Source of the DNA: an uncultured Ruminococcus sp.
Lineage (GTDB): Bacteria; Bacillota; Clostridia; Lachnospirales; Lachnospiraceae
Reading direction: 5' to 3'
DNA length: 44,389 nucleotides
Assembly: GCA_934359255.1 (NCBI GenBank)
Contig: CAKRLG010000020.1
Span: forward strand, 1 to 44,389
Part shown: positions 17,678 through 25,214 of the stretch, piece after piece
Numbering within the stretch: the first letter of the stretch is position 1
How the letters are laid out: every line of letters begins with the position of its first letter
Program-made: the position numbers and the translations under genes
Notes under the pieces: model-generated
What the model was told of the DNA's origin: nothing
What the model saw: the letters and a program-made list of their open reading frames with translations, nothing else
Databases searched by the model: none

Positions 17678-18436
17678 CTATTCCTCTGCTGCATTTGCGA
17701 TGTACATCACCGTCAACATACAGAAAATAAATGCCTGCATCACTCCGGAAAACCAGTCAAAATATACAGATAATACTGCAGGGATTCCCACATCCAGAAC
17801 CGGAATCTGTGAAAGTACATTTCCCACTGCTCCCGGAATCAGTCCCAGCAGTTTTCCACTTGCCAGAGCAAGTGCCCCATAAATCAGTGCATTGATCACA
17901 ACTCCTGATAAAATATTACCAAAATGACGGCATGCCATACTGATCGGCGTTGCCAGTTCAGAAAGAATATTGAATGGAGTCATAACCGGAATCGGTGTGG
18001 TAAATCCTTTCAGATACCCTCCCACACCGTTTGTTTTTATCTTCTGCGCTGTGATCATTGTAAATACCACAGCTGCCCATGCAGCCTCCGTAGAAAGATC
18101 CGCTGTCGGACTGCGAAGTCCGATCAGGCTGATCAGATTGGATACCACACTGGTTGCAAACAATGCTGAGACGAACGGAATCAGATACCGGAACTTTTCT
18201 CCCATATTTCCCAGTACAAACTTATCCGCTGTTTCCACGATCCATTCGGCTACCGCCTGTTTTTTTGAAATATTCCGTATCTTCAGTCCTCTGGTCAGCC
18301 AGAAGCACACTCCCGTGATCAGCGCCATGACGATCCAGCTGACAATCAGTGTCTCACTGATCTGTAATTTCCCCAGAAGCGGTACATTGATCGGGGTCGT
18401 AAAAAAGACCTTTGCACCGGAGATATCAACCTCCAT
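17678..18436 (-). CDS. atpB: F-type ATP synthase a subunit
   Basis: Membrane stator that carries ions to and from the c-ring. 252 residues with five to six hydrophobic helices. The essential arginine is R170 in the motif ACRHFGN. It begins 11 bases inside the end of the atpI-like gene, with AGGAGG 12 bases upstream of the ATG, so the two are likely coupled. Confidence 0.96.
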   Translation of the reverse strand: MEVDISGAKVFFTTPINVPLLGKLQISETLIVSWIVMALITGVCFWLTRGLKIRNISKKQAVAEWIVETADKFVLGNMGEKFRYLIPFVSALFATSVVSNLISLIGLRSPTADLSTEAAWAAVVFTMITAQKIKTNGVGGYLKGFTTPIPVMTPFNILSELATPISMACRHFGNILSGVVINALIYGALALASGKLLGLIPGAVGNVLSQIPVLDVGIPAVLSVYFDWFSGVMQAFIFCMLTVMYIANAAEE

Positions 18437-18872
18437 CCCTGTCTCTCACCTCCTTATTTTTTCCTTTCACTGCTCCCACCAGTTTGATTGCTGTTCCAGG
18501 AATCAAAAGCGGAAGGATTCCAGCTGCAAACTGAAAACAGGGAAGAACAATTGCAAGAATCACCCACAGCATCTGCATCATGTTCCGCTGAGAATAACTT
18601 GCCTGAATCCATCGCTTTGCCGCTGCTTCCTCTGTTTCAGCAGCCGCCTTCTGCACCGCCATCCCCATCAGAAAAAAATTCAATACTGCGACTGCACCGC
18701 CGATAATTCCACCAAGGATCACGGTATAATCAAAGGGTACTTTCTCCGGCATCGCAAGATGCAATGCCAGAAACACACACCACATCACTGCCACACCTAC
18801 TGTCGTATACACTATGACATGTTCTGTTTCTTTTCTTACTGCAGGCTGGATTCTTTCTTTTATATTGTCCAT
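18426..18872 (-). CDS. atpI: ATP synthase subunit I-like protein
   Basis: 148-residue protein with four predicted transmembrane helices: two in the first half around the GGIIGGAVAVLNFFLMG motif, two after residue 95. Position directly upstream of atpB and the helix pattern identify it as an AtpI family member. AtpI assists c-ring assembly in the sodium ATP synthase of Propionigenium modestum, which fits the c subunit here. Sequence conservation in this family is low, so the name rests partly on context. Confidence 0.78.
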   Translation of the reverse strand: MDNIKERIQPAVRKETEHVIVYTTVGVAVMWCVFLALHLAMPEKVPFDYTVILGGIIGGAVAVLNFFLMGMAVQKAAAETEEAAAKRWIQASYSQRNMMQMLWVILAIVLPCFQFAAGILPLLIPGTAIKLVGAVKGKNKEVRDRDGG

Positions 18873-18890
18873 ATTGTCCTGTTCCCTTTC

Positions 18891-19163
18891 CTAAAGATGT
18901 CTGTTGAAAGATACTTTTGATTTTCTTTTTTCTTTTTCTGTCCGTTCCTGCCGCATAACCACAGAGCGGTAAAACTTCCACGCTGTCATGGCAGATCCTC
19001 CAAGACCGAAGAAAAATCCGATCAGGTAGATCCAACCACCCACTGACCAGCGATTACTGCTCCACCAGCACAGTCCCAGACAAAGTAAAAGAGGTGTCAC
19101 GAGAGACAGACTAAGCTGTGTCAGCATCGCAAGTTTTTCAATGATGTCTGTCCATTTTTTCAT
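18891..19163 (-). CDS. AtpZ/AtpI family small membrane protein
   Basis: 90 residues with two transmembrane helices (about 12-35 and 43-65) separated by a short Trp/Ser/Gly loop, then a basic tail. This is the size and topology of AtpZ, the first gene in many clostridial and Bacillus atp operons. AtpZ with AtpI has been linked to c-ring assembly and divalent-cation handling. First gene of the operon; GGAAGGGAAA precedes the ATG. Confidence 0.7.
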   Translation of the reverse strand: MKKWTDIIEKLAMLTQLSLSLVTPLLLCLGLCWWSSNRWSVGGWIYLIGFFFGLGGSAMTAWKFYRSVVMRQERTEKEKRKSKVSFNRHL

Positions 19164-19227
19164 TTTCCCTTCCTTTCTGTGCGTTTTTTACAATAGTCAT
19201 CTTTCTTTTTAAAAATTTCTTGTTCAT

Positions 19228-19256
19228 ATTGTAACATAATTTTCGCATCACAGCAA
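19228..19256 (-). promoter_or_regulatory. Possible promoter of the atp operon
   Basis: Minus strand TTGCTG (19251-19256), 17 bases, TACAAT (19228-19233), with TGT just before the -10. The -10 is good and the -35 is weak. Predicted leader about 55-60 bases. Confidence 0.42.
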
Positions 19257-19413
19257 ACATTTTTGTGCATTGTTATTTTTTTCTCACTTTTTTTATTTTC
19301 TTTTATGAAAATTTTTCTCATTTTATAGAATACTAGCATTTTTTCATAAAACTTTATATGTTTCTGTAAATTCTGCAGTTTTTTACTGTTATTTCTTTAA
19401 CAGCAAAAGGCAC
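19257..19413. other. AT-rich intergenic spacer upstream of the atp operon
   Basis: Very AT-rich stretch between the atp promoter candidate and the yerC terminator. Several -10-like hexamers occur on the minus strand (for example TATAAA near 19322-19327) but none has a convincing -35. No ORF with a ribosome-binding site was seen. It may be an upstream A-tract (UP element) region. Confidence 0.35.
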
Positions 19414-19460
19414 AAAAAAAGATCCTGTGGCTTTGTTTTCCCAACCACAGGATCTTTTCT
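19414..19460. terminator. Intrinsic terminator after the yerC-like gene
   Basis: Perfect 10-bp stem GATCCTGTGG/CCACAGGATC (19421-19430, 19445-19454) with A7 on the left and TTTTCTTT on the right. It terminates the minus-strand yerC transcript and could work in both directions. Confidence 0.88.
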
Positions 19461-19488
19461 TTCGTACTTTATTTTCTTCTTGTGTTCT

Positions 19489-19785
19489 TTATTCTTCTTT
19501 CTCTCCGATCCGGTTAAAAACCATCTCATATCCATCATTTCCGTATGTCAGAGAACGGTTCACACGGCTGATCGTTGCTGTAGATGCTCCGGTCTTCTCG
19601 GAAATTTCCAGATATGTTTTCTTCTGGCGCAGCATTCGCGCCACTTCAAATCTCTGAGAAAGTGATAACAGCTCGTTGATCGTACATACATCTTCAAAAA
19701 ATGTATAACATTCTTCTTTATTTTCCAGACATAAAACAGCTTCAAACAAATGATCAACTGCCTCTGTATGTATTTTTTTACTCAT
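19489..19785 (-). CDS. YerC/YecD-like TrpR-family repressor
   Basis: 98-residue all-helical protein of the TrpR/YerC/YecD family. The helix-turn-helix is at about residues 45-75: FEVARMLRQKKTYLEISEKTG followed by STATISRVNRSL. Family members resemble the tryptophan repressor, but the ligand and target are generally unknown. Start: AAGGAGAAAATC precedes the ATG. It is monocistronic with its own terminator. Divergent from the radical SAM gene, so control of that promoter region is possible but unproven. Confidence 0.88.
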   Translation of the reverse strand: MSKKIHTEAVDHLFEAVLCLENKEECYTFFEDVCTINELLSLSQRFEVARMLRQKKTYLEISEKTGASTATISRVNRSLTYGNDGYEMVFNRIGEKEE

Positions 19786-19868
19786 GATTTTCTCCTTTAC
19801 TACCCCATATTTTCATTGCGATCATAAAGTACCCGCCATTTCTTCTCCCGGGGACTTAATATGATACA

Positions 19869-19896
19869 ATTTTAACACAATACAGCAAAAAAGCAA
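19869..19896 (-). promoter_or_regulatory. Possible promoter of the yerC-like gene
   Basis: Minus strand TTGCTT (19891-19896), a 16-base spacer and TAAAAT (19869-19874). A second reading, TTGCTG with TATCAT 16 bases downstream, overlaps it. Either would leave an 80-90 base leader. Confidence 0.38.
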
Positions 19897-19923
19897 GGGG
19901 TTTTTCCTGTCTGGTGTTTTAAC

Positions 19924-19952
19924 TTGCAAAGCATCCCCTGCAATGATATGAT
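19924..19952 (+). promoter_or_regulatory. Promoter of the radical SAM-DUF4364 pair
   Basis: TTGCAA (19924-19929), 17 bases, TATGAT (19947-19952), with ATGA just before the -10. Start of translation is 30 bases downstream, after GGACGGGATTACA. Confidence 0.65.
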
Positions 19953-19982
19953 TAAATAAATTGGGAAAAGGACGGGATTACA

Positions 19983-20921
19983 ATGAGAAAGTGGCTGGAA
20001 AAACCTTATCATTCCCTGGACTATATGCTTCAGGAGCGTTTCGGAGAAAAAGTATATAAAATCACATTAAACGGAGGTATGTCCTGTCCTAACCGGGATG
20101 GTACACTGGGAAACCGTGGCTGTATCTTCTGCAGTGCCGGAGGTTCCGGTGACTTTGCTGCCGATCCCTCCCAGTCAGTTTCTGCGCAGATAGAGTCTCA
20201 GATGTCACTGATACAAAAAAAGCGCCCGGTACAGAAATTCATTGCTTATTTTCAGGCATACACAAACACCTATGCACCGGTTTCATATCTGCGCCCGCTC
20301 TTTCTTGAAGCCATCCGTCATCCAGGTGTGGTAGCTCTCAGCATCGGTACCAGGCCAGACTGTCTGGGTGAAGATGTTCTCACGCTTCTCTCAGAACTGA
20401 ACGCCATCAAACCGGTATGGGTAGAACTGGGACTTCAGACGATCCATGCCGATACTGCTGCCTATATCCGAAGAGGTTATCCACTCTCTACTTTTGAAAC
20501 TGCAGTAAAAAATCTGCATGCGCGTAATCTTGAGGTCATCGTTCACACAATTCTCGGACTTCCCGGGGAATCTCCGGAACGGATGCTTGAGACAATCAAC
20601 TATCTGAACCGCCAGCCCATCCAGGGAATCAAATTACAGCTGCTTCATGTGCTGAAAGGAACCGATCTTGCCGATGATTATCTTGCCGGAAAGTTTCAGA
20701 CACTTTCCCGTGAAGAATACCTGAATCTTCTGATTTCCTGTCTGGAACATCTGTCACCGAATCTTGTCATTCACCGTGTGACCGGTGATGGACCCAAAAA
20801 TTTACTGATCGCACCTCTCTGGAGCAGTGCCAAACGTTCTGTACTCAACGACCTGCACCATCTGATGAAAATCCGAAACACCTGGCAGGGTCGACTTTAT
20901 AAGGAGGATCTGTATGATTGA
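19983..20921 (+). CDS. TIGR01212/YhcC-type radical SAM protein
   Basis: 312-residue radical SAM enzyme. The cluster cysteines are C35, C47 and C50 in the motif C-x11-C-x2-C, the family-specific spacing, inside NGGMSCPNRDGTLGNRGCIFC. Further family marks are AYFQAYTNTYAP, LSIGTRPDCL, VELGLQT and HTILGLPGE. The reaction is not settled for the family; tRNA-related roles have been proposed for relatives. Overlaps the DUF4364 gene by 8 bases (TATGATTGA), indicating coupling. Confidence 0.88.
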   Translation: MRKWLEKPYHSLDYMLQERFGEKVYKITLNGGMSCPNRDGTLGNRGCIFCSAGGSGDFAADPSQSVSAQIESQMSLIQKKRPVQKFIAYFQAYTNTYAPVSYLRPLFLEAIRHPGVVALSIGTRPDCLGEDVLTLLSELNAIKPVWVELGLQTIHADTAAYIRRGYPLSTFETAVKNLHARNLEVIVHTILGLPGESPERMLETINYLNRQPIQGIKLQLLHVLKGTDLADDYLAGKFQTLSREEYLNLLISCLEHLSPNLVIHRVTGDGPKNLLIAPLWSSAKRSVLNDLHHLMKIRNTWQGRLYKEDLYD

Positions 20922-21429
20922 AAATACCTCTACACTTTATAAAATGATCATCTTATACATGCTGAAAAAAGTAACCTTCCCTCTTTCCAACAGCCAGATC
21001 ACCAACTTTCTGCTGGACCATGAATATACCACATATTTTCATATTCAGCAGACGATCCATGATCTGATGGATACACATCTGATTCTGGAGCAGAAACAGG
21101 GAAACAGTATCTGCTATGAGATTACTCAGGAAGGGCAAAAAACACTTTCTTATTTTGAAAAGAATATGTCCGATTCCATCCGGCTGGAAGTAGACAGCTA
21201 TATCCGTGAAAAAGGATATGAAATGCGGAATGAGAATTCCATTACCGCCGAATATTACCGCACACCGGAACAGGAGTATACCGTCCAGCTCGGTGTACTC
21301 GAAAAAAATGCACCGCTGATCCAATTAAAGATCACTGTTCCCACTGAAGAAATGGCAAAAAATCTCTGTCATAACTGGCCGAAAAAAAGTCAGGAAATCT
21401 ATGCATCGGTGATGACATCTCTTTCCTGA
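20914..21429 (+). CDS. DUF4364 family protein
   Basis: 171 residues with the features of DUF4364, a clostridial family. The N-terminal two thirds read as a winged helix-turn-helix (YMLKKVTFPLSNSQITNFLLDHEYT, then a YFHIQQTIHDLMDTHLI recognition segment and YEITQEGQKTL wing). The C-terminal part is a beta-rich domain. A DNA-binding role is inferred from the fold resemblance to PadR/MarR-like proteins. Coupled to the radical SAM gene by overlap, so the two products may act in one process. Confidence 0.8.
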   Translation: MIENTSTLYKMIILYMLKKVTFPLSNSQITNFLLDHEYTTYFHIQQTIHDLMDTHLILEQKQGNSICYEITQEGQKTLSYFEKNMSDSIRLEVDSYIREKGYEMRNENSITAEYYRTPEQEYTVQLGVLEKNAPLIQLKITVPTEEMAKNLCHNWPKKSQEIYASVMTSLS

Positions 21430-21457
21430 CTTGTTCTGTTCACGCTGTTCCTTTCTT

Positions 21458-22780
21458 TTATTCTTCTCTCTCCCGTAAATGCCGGAGTCTCTCTCCGGCC
21501 TGTTTTTCATAACCAATATCTGTTGGGTGATAAAAAACTTCCCCTTTGATCTCATCTGGCAGGTATTGCTGTTTCACATAATGTTCCGGGTAATCATGGG
21601 CATATAGATAACCAACACCATGCCCCAGTTTTGAAGATCCTTTATAATGAGCATCCTGCAGATGTGCCGGAACACTTGTCTTTTTCTTTTTCACGGAAGC
21701 CATCGCTGCAAAGATTGCTTCGCAGGCAGTATTACTTTTCGGCGCAGTTGCCACATAGGTTACTGCCTCTGACAGAATAATCTGTGCTTCCGGCATTCCG
21801 ATCCGTTCCACTGCCTGTGCTGCCGCTGTAGCAACGACAAGTGCCTGTGGATCTGCCATACCTACGTCTTCTGCCGCACAGATCATGATTCTTCTCGCAA
21901 TAAATTTGATATCTTCTCCCGCATACAACATCTTCGCCAGATAATAGACAGCTGCATCCGGATCAGATCCACGCATACTTTTAATGAATGCCGAGATGGT
22001 ATCATAATGTTGATCCCCGGTCTTATCGTAATGCACTACCCGCTTCTGGATGCATTCCTGCGCCGTTTCAAGATCTACATGGATTTTTCCGTCTGCACTT
22101 CTCTCTGTAGTAAGAATGCCAAGTTCAATTGCATTCAATGCCGCCCTTGCATCTCCGCCGGCAAGATCAGCCAGAAAGTCCAGTGCCTCCTCACTGACTT
22201 CTGCATGATAACTCCCCAGTCCCTTGACCGGATCTGTAACCGCCCGGTCCAGAAGTTTTCGGATATCCTTTTTCTCCAGAGACTTCAGTTCAAAAATAAT
22301 GGAACGGGACAACAATGCGCCGTTTACCTCAAAATACGGATTTTCTGTAGTAGCGCCAATCAATACCAATGTACCGTCCTCCACAAACGGCAACAGATAA
22401 TCCTGCTGGCCCTTGTTAAACCGGTGGATCTCGTCTACGAACAGAATCGTCTTTTTCCCGTACATTCCAAGGTGCTGTTGTGCTTCTTTTACCACTTCCT
22501 CCATATCTTTTTTTCCGGCTGTGGTCGCATTCAGCTGGGTAAACCTTGCACTTGTCGTGTTGGCGATCACTTTCGCCAGCGTGGTTTTTCCGGTTCCCGG
22601 AGGACCATAAAAAATAACAGATCCCAGTTTGTCTGCCTTGATCGCACGGTACAGCAATTTGTCTTTGCCGATAATATGTTCCTGCCCAACCACTTCCTCC
22701 AATGTCGTCGGCCGCATCCTCGATGCCAGCGGAGACTCATTTTCCAGCGTGGTTTCTTTCATATAATCAAATAAGTCCAT
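21458..22780 (-). CDS. rarA: Replication-associated recombination protein A (RarA/MgsA)
   Basis: AAA+ ATPase of the clamp-loader-like family that acts at stalled replication forks. Walker A GPPGTGKT is at residues 59-66, Walker B reads ILFVDEIHRF, and sensor 1 is IGATTENP. The C-terminal tetramerisation domain includes SDPDAAVYYLAKM and the YLYAHDYPEHYVKQQYLP signature. 440 residues, complete. The terminator for the convergent DUF4364 gene lies within its last codons. Confidence 0.95.
   Translation of the reverse strand: MDLFDYMKETTLENESPLASRMRPTTLEEVVGQEHIIGKDKLLYRAIKADKLGSVIFYGPPGTGKTTLAKVIANTTSARFTQLNATTAGKKDMEEVVKEAQQHLGMYGKKTILFVDEIHRFNKGQQDYLLPFVEDGTLVLIGATTENPYFEVNGALLSRSIIFELKSLEKKDIRKLLDRAVTDPVKGLGSYHAEVSEEALDFLADLAGGDARAALNAIELGILTTERSADGKIHVDLETAQECIQKRVVHYDKTGDQHYDTISAFIKSMRGSDPDAAVYYLAKMLYAGEDIKFIARRIMICAAEDVGMADPQALVVATAAAQAVERIGMPEAQIILSEAVTYVATAPKSNTACEAIFAAMASVKKKKTSVPAHLQDAHYKGSSKLGHGVGYLYAHDYPEHYVKQQYLPDEIKGEVFYHPTDIGYEKQAGERLRHLREREE
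21481..21507 (+). terminator. Terminator of the DUF4364 transcript inside rarA
   Basis: GCCGGAG-TCTCT-CTCCGGC followed by CTGTTTTTC on the plus strand. A 7-bp GC-rich stem and T5 run make a good intrinsic terminator. It lies 50 bases after the DUF4364 stop, wholly inside the 3' end of the convergent rarA gene. Confidence 0.75.
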
Positions 22781-22829
22781 CTTACGTCCTTTCTAATTCC
22801 TTTTGTCGTATCCGGTTGCATTTTCTTTT

Positions 22830-22858
22830 ATCATACCAAACTTTTGTTCCTCTGTCAT
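22830..22858 (-). promoter_or_regulatory. rarA promoter
   Basis: Minus strand ATGACA (22853-22858), 17 bases, TATGAT (22830-22835) with extended TGG. The -35 abuts the stop codon of the deacetylase gene (22859-22861). Confidence 0.62.
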
Positions 22859-23536
22859 CTATTCCAGGATCATTTCTTCCACATTGGCAAACACAAACCC
22901 CCGATTCTGCAGATGATCCACAAGGGCAAACGCTGCATCCACAGAGCTCTGATATCCGTCATGCATCAGGATCACATCTCCTTCTTCCACCTGTCCGGAC
23001 AGGCAGCACAGTACCTGTTCCTTATTCTGCAATTTCCAGTCCAGAGAGTCCACATTCCAGAATACCGGGATCATATCCACCACCTTTTCCAGTTCCTGAC
23101 TCCATGCCCCATACGGTGGGCGAATATACACGGGCTCTTCTCCTGTCCACTCCCGGATCAGCCTGTTAGTCTTTTCAATCTCTTCCATCGCCTCTTCCAT
23201 ACTCAGTTTGTTTAACTGCACGTGATGGTACGAATGATTGCCAATCAGATGTCCATCTTTTACCAACTCTTCTATCATTTCGCGGCGCCCTTCCATGTTT
23301 TCCCCCAGAAGAAAAAAGGTTGCCTGTACTCCCCGTTCCTTTAATCCTCTGGATAATTCCACTGTGTACTCACTTGGTCCGTCATCAAAAGTCAGGGCAA
23401 CCTTGCGTGCTTCCTGCGGTTCCCGCACTTGCTCCTGGCCACTCACCATTATCATCCCTTTTTCCTTCCATGCAAGGAACAGATACAGCATCCCGATCAT
23501 CGCCAGCCCACACTTCTTCCAAAGATACTTCTGCAT
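22859..23536 (-). CDS. Polysaccharide deacetylase (carbohydrate esterase 4)
   Basis: 225-residue NodB-homology protein. An N-terminal membrane segment (about residues 7-23) acts as anchor or signal. Motif 1 TFDDGPS has D51 and D52 (catalytic base and metal ligand), motif 2 HSYHH supplies H101 and H105, and motif 3 RPPYGAW is present; later LDW and LMHDG motifs are intact. These predict an active metal-dependent deacetylase working on peptidoglycan or another extracellular glycan. Substrate cannot be told from sequence. Start follows CGGAGTGAAAAG. Confidence 0.88.
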   Translation of the reverse strand: MQKYLWKKCGLAMIGMLYLFLAWKEKGMIMVSGQEQVREPQEARKVALTFDDGPSEYTVELSRGLKERGVQATFFLLGENMEGRREMIEELVKDGHLIGNHSYHHVQLNKLSMEEAMEEIEKTNRLIREWTGEEPVYIRPPYGAWSQELEKVVDMIPVFWNVDSLDWKLQNKEQVLCCLSGQVEEGDVILMHDGYQSSVDAAFALVDHLQNRGFVFANVEEMILE

Positions 23537-23584
23537 CTTTTCACTCCGGTCTTTCTCGTTATGTTACTTTATGTAAAAGAAAAC

Positions 23585-23616
23585 AAAAAAAGACCGCCGC
23601 ATCTTCTGCGACAGCC
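23585..23616 (-). terminator. Terminator of the infC-rpmI-rplT operon
   Basis: Minus strand stem GGCTGTCGCA/TGCGGCGGTC (10 pairs, three of them G-U) with a 5-base loop, followed by T7GTTTTC. It lies 17 bases after the rplT stop. Confidence 0.82.
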
Positions 23617-23632
23617 TTATCTTTTGTTTTAA

Positions 23633-23989
23633 TTAAGCCAGTTTGCTTTTAGCCAGCTCTGCCAGTGTAGCAAATCCTTCTGCATCGTTGATTGCCATAT
23701 CAGCCAGAACTTTTCTGTTCAGTTCAACACCAGCCAGTTTCAGACCGTACATAAATTTGCTGTAAGACAGTCCGTTCATTCTTGCTGCTGCGTTGATACG
23801 AGCGATCCACAGCTGTCTGAACTGACGTTTTTTCTGTTTTCTTCCAGCGTATGCACTTGTCAGAGCACGCATTACAGACTGTTTTGCAACTCTGTACTGT
23901 TTAGATCTTGCTCCTCTGTAACCTTTAGCCAGTTTCAGAACTCTATTGTGTTTTTTCTTTGCGTTTAATCCGCCTTTAATTCTTGCCAT
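23633..23989 (-). CDS. rplT: 50S ribosomal protein L20
   Basis: 118-residue 23S rRNA-binding protein needed early in 50S assembly. Begins [20 protein letters not shown] and contains the [21 protein letters not shown] core. L20 is also the translational/attenuation repressor of this operon in Firmicutes, acting at the leader seen at 24781-24948. 28 bases after rpmI. Confidence 0.98.
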   Translation of the reverse strand: MARIKGGLNAKKKHNRVLKLAKGYRGARSKQYRVAKQSVMRALTSAYAGRKQKKRQFRQLWIARINAAARMNGLSYSKFMYGLKLAGVELNRKVLADMAINDAEGFATLAELAKSKLA

Positions 23990-24017
23990 CTCTTATATTC
24001 CTCCTTCAAACTCAATC

Positions 24018-24215
24018 TTATAAATACGGTAAGATTTTTTTCATGTTCTTAACGTTGCTCTGATCCAGCACGGTAGCTTTTCTCAGATTTCTTTTTCTCT
24101 TCTGAGTTTTCTTTGTTAAGATATGGCTTTTATAAGCTTTATTTCTTACGATTTTACCTGTACCTGTAGTTTTGAAACGTTTAGCAGCTGCTCTGCTTGT
24201 TTTGATTTTTGGCAT
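24018..24215 (-). CDS. rpmI: 50S ribosomal protein L35
   Basis: 65-residue basic protein of the large subunit. [20 protein letters not shown] and the [17 protein letters not shown] segment are the family signature. Between infC and rplT, the universal order. Confidence 0.98.
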   Translation of the reverse strand: MPKIKTSRAAAKRFKTTGTGKIVRNKAYKSHILTKKTQKRKRNLRKATVLDQSNVKNMKKILPYL

Positions 24216-24247
24216 TTTATAGTCCTCCTTAGATTTACTCTGTTATT

Positions 24248-24754
24248 TTAACGTTTTTCAGTTAAAAACATAGTCATGCTTCTGCCTTCCACTTTTGGTG
24301 CTTTCTCTACCACTGCAATATCAGCCAGTTTTTCTGCGAAATCATCCAGAATATATTTGCTGTTGTGCATGTGTGCCATCTCTCTTCCACGGAAACGAAG
24401 GGTAACTTTTACCTTGTCGCCTTTGGAAATGAATTTTCTTGCAGCACCTACTTTAGTGTTCAGATCGTTTGTATCGATATTGGGAGACAGACGAACTTCT
24501 TTAACATCAATTGTACGCTGTTTTTTCTTTGCTTCTTTTTCTTTTCTGGCCATCTCATATCGGTATTTTCCGTAATCGATAATCTTGCAAACCGGTGGCT
24601 TAGCCGTCGGTGCAATCTTCACCAGATCCAGTCCTGCTTCCTGAGCATGTTTGTATGCATCTCTGGAAGACATGATTCCCAACTGTTCCCCATTCTCGCC
24701 AATCAGACGAACTTCTCTGTCTCTGATCTGCTCATTAATCATTAAATCGCTAAT
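24248..24754 (-). CDS. infC: Translation initiation factor IF-3 (AUU start)
   Basis: IF-3 binds the 30S subunit and checks start-codon choice. Two domains: an N-terminal part (INEQIRDREVRLIGENGEQLG) and a C-terminal part with TLRFRGREM and KVEGRSMTMFLTEKR. The start is set at ATT, 24754-24752. GGAGGT at 24763-24768 is 8 bases upstream of it, whereas the first ATG (24742) is 20 bases away. The resulting N-terminus ISDLMINEQIR aligns with the B. subtilis protein, which also uses AUU. Product is 168 residues. A rare AUU start lets IF-3 limit its own synthesis, as known from E. coli. Confidence 0.9.
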   Translation of the reverse strand: MSDLMINEQIRDREVRLIGENGEQLGIMSSRDAYKHAQEAGLDLVKIAPTAKPPVCKIIDYGKYRYEMARKEKEAKKKQRTIDVKEVRLSPNIDTNDLNTKVGAARKFISKGDKVKVTLRFRGREMAHMHNSKYILDDFAEKLADIAVVEKAPKVEGRSMTMFLTEKR

Positions 24755-24780
24755 AGTAGTGCACCTCCATTATTCTTAGA

Positions 24781-24948
24781 TAACCTTTCCATATGATTCG
24801 CATTCACTGCCCTGCAGCATAGCCGCATAAAAAAAGCAGATAGACCGACTATCCGCAAATTTACCCTAAGATTACTCTTTCTACTTAAGTATTAACCATA
24901 GTCACTTTTGTGCTAAGGTGAGAGCGGATACTCTTCTTTGTTTTCATA
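24781..24948 (-). ncRNA. L20-type leader of infC-rpmI-rplT with attenuator
   Basis: The transcribed leader between the promoter and infC holds an intrinsic terminator (24829-24856: GCGGATAG-TCGGT-CTATCTGC followed by T7). Its 5' arm can instead pair with an upstream TATCCGC at 24924-24930, and further long-range pairing links ACCTTAG with CTTAGGGT. This mutually exclusive arrangement, at this operon, matches the L20 leader of Firmicutes, in which excess L20 favours termination. The element was identified by structure and context and was not scored against a covariance model. Confidence 0.75.
24829..24856 (-). terminator. Attenuator terminator in the infC leader
   Basis: 8-bp stem with one G-U pair, 5-base loop and T7 on the minus strand, about 75 bases upstream of the infC start. 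Part of the L20-type leader. Confidence 0.8.
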
Positions 24949-24955
24949 CTTGTAT

Positions 24956-24984
24956 AGATTAGCATGGATTTTTTTTTCTGTCAA
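24956..24984 (-). promoter_or_regulatory. infC operon promoter
   Basis: Minus strand perfect TTGACA (24979-24984), 17 bases with an A9 run, then TAATCT (24956-24961) with extended TGC. The surrounding T/A-rich tract upstream could act as an UP element. Between this promoter and 25110 I see only AT-rich sequence. Confidence 0.65.
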
Positions 24985-25109
24985 TATATTTTCGATGTTT
25001 TTTTGTTTTTTTATTTTATTATTTTTACTCTTATAAAATCTCTTCTTTATATATCCCGTGTTACTTCTGACATTTTCCTTACACTTCCCTGTATTTTTTT
25101 CTCCCTGCC

Positions 25110-25137
25110 TTGTATCTGCCGTAAAATCTGGTATAAT
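25110..25137 (+). promoter_or_regulatory. Promoter of the lipoprotein gene
   Basis: TTGTAT (25110-25115), 16 bases, perfect TATAAT (25132-25137) with extended TGG. Leader of about 70 bases to the ATG at 25215. Confidence 0.68.
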
Positions 25138-25214
25138 GACCATGAGTTTAAATCAGAATGCATATTCTGACAGAAATGCTTCTGGCTTTTTCTAATCTAA
25201 GGAGGGGAATATTT

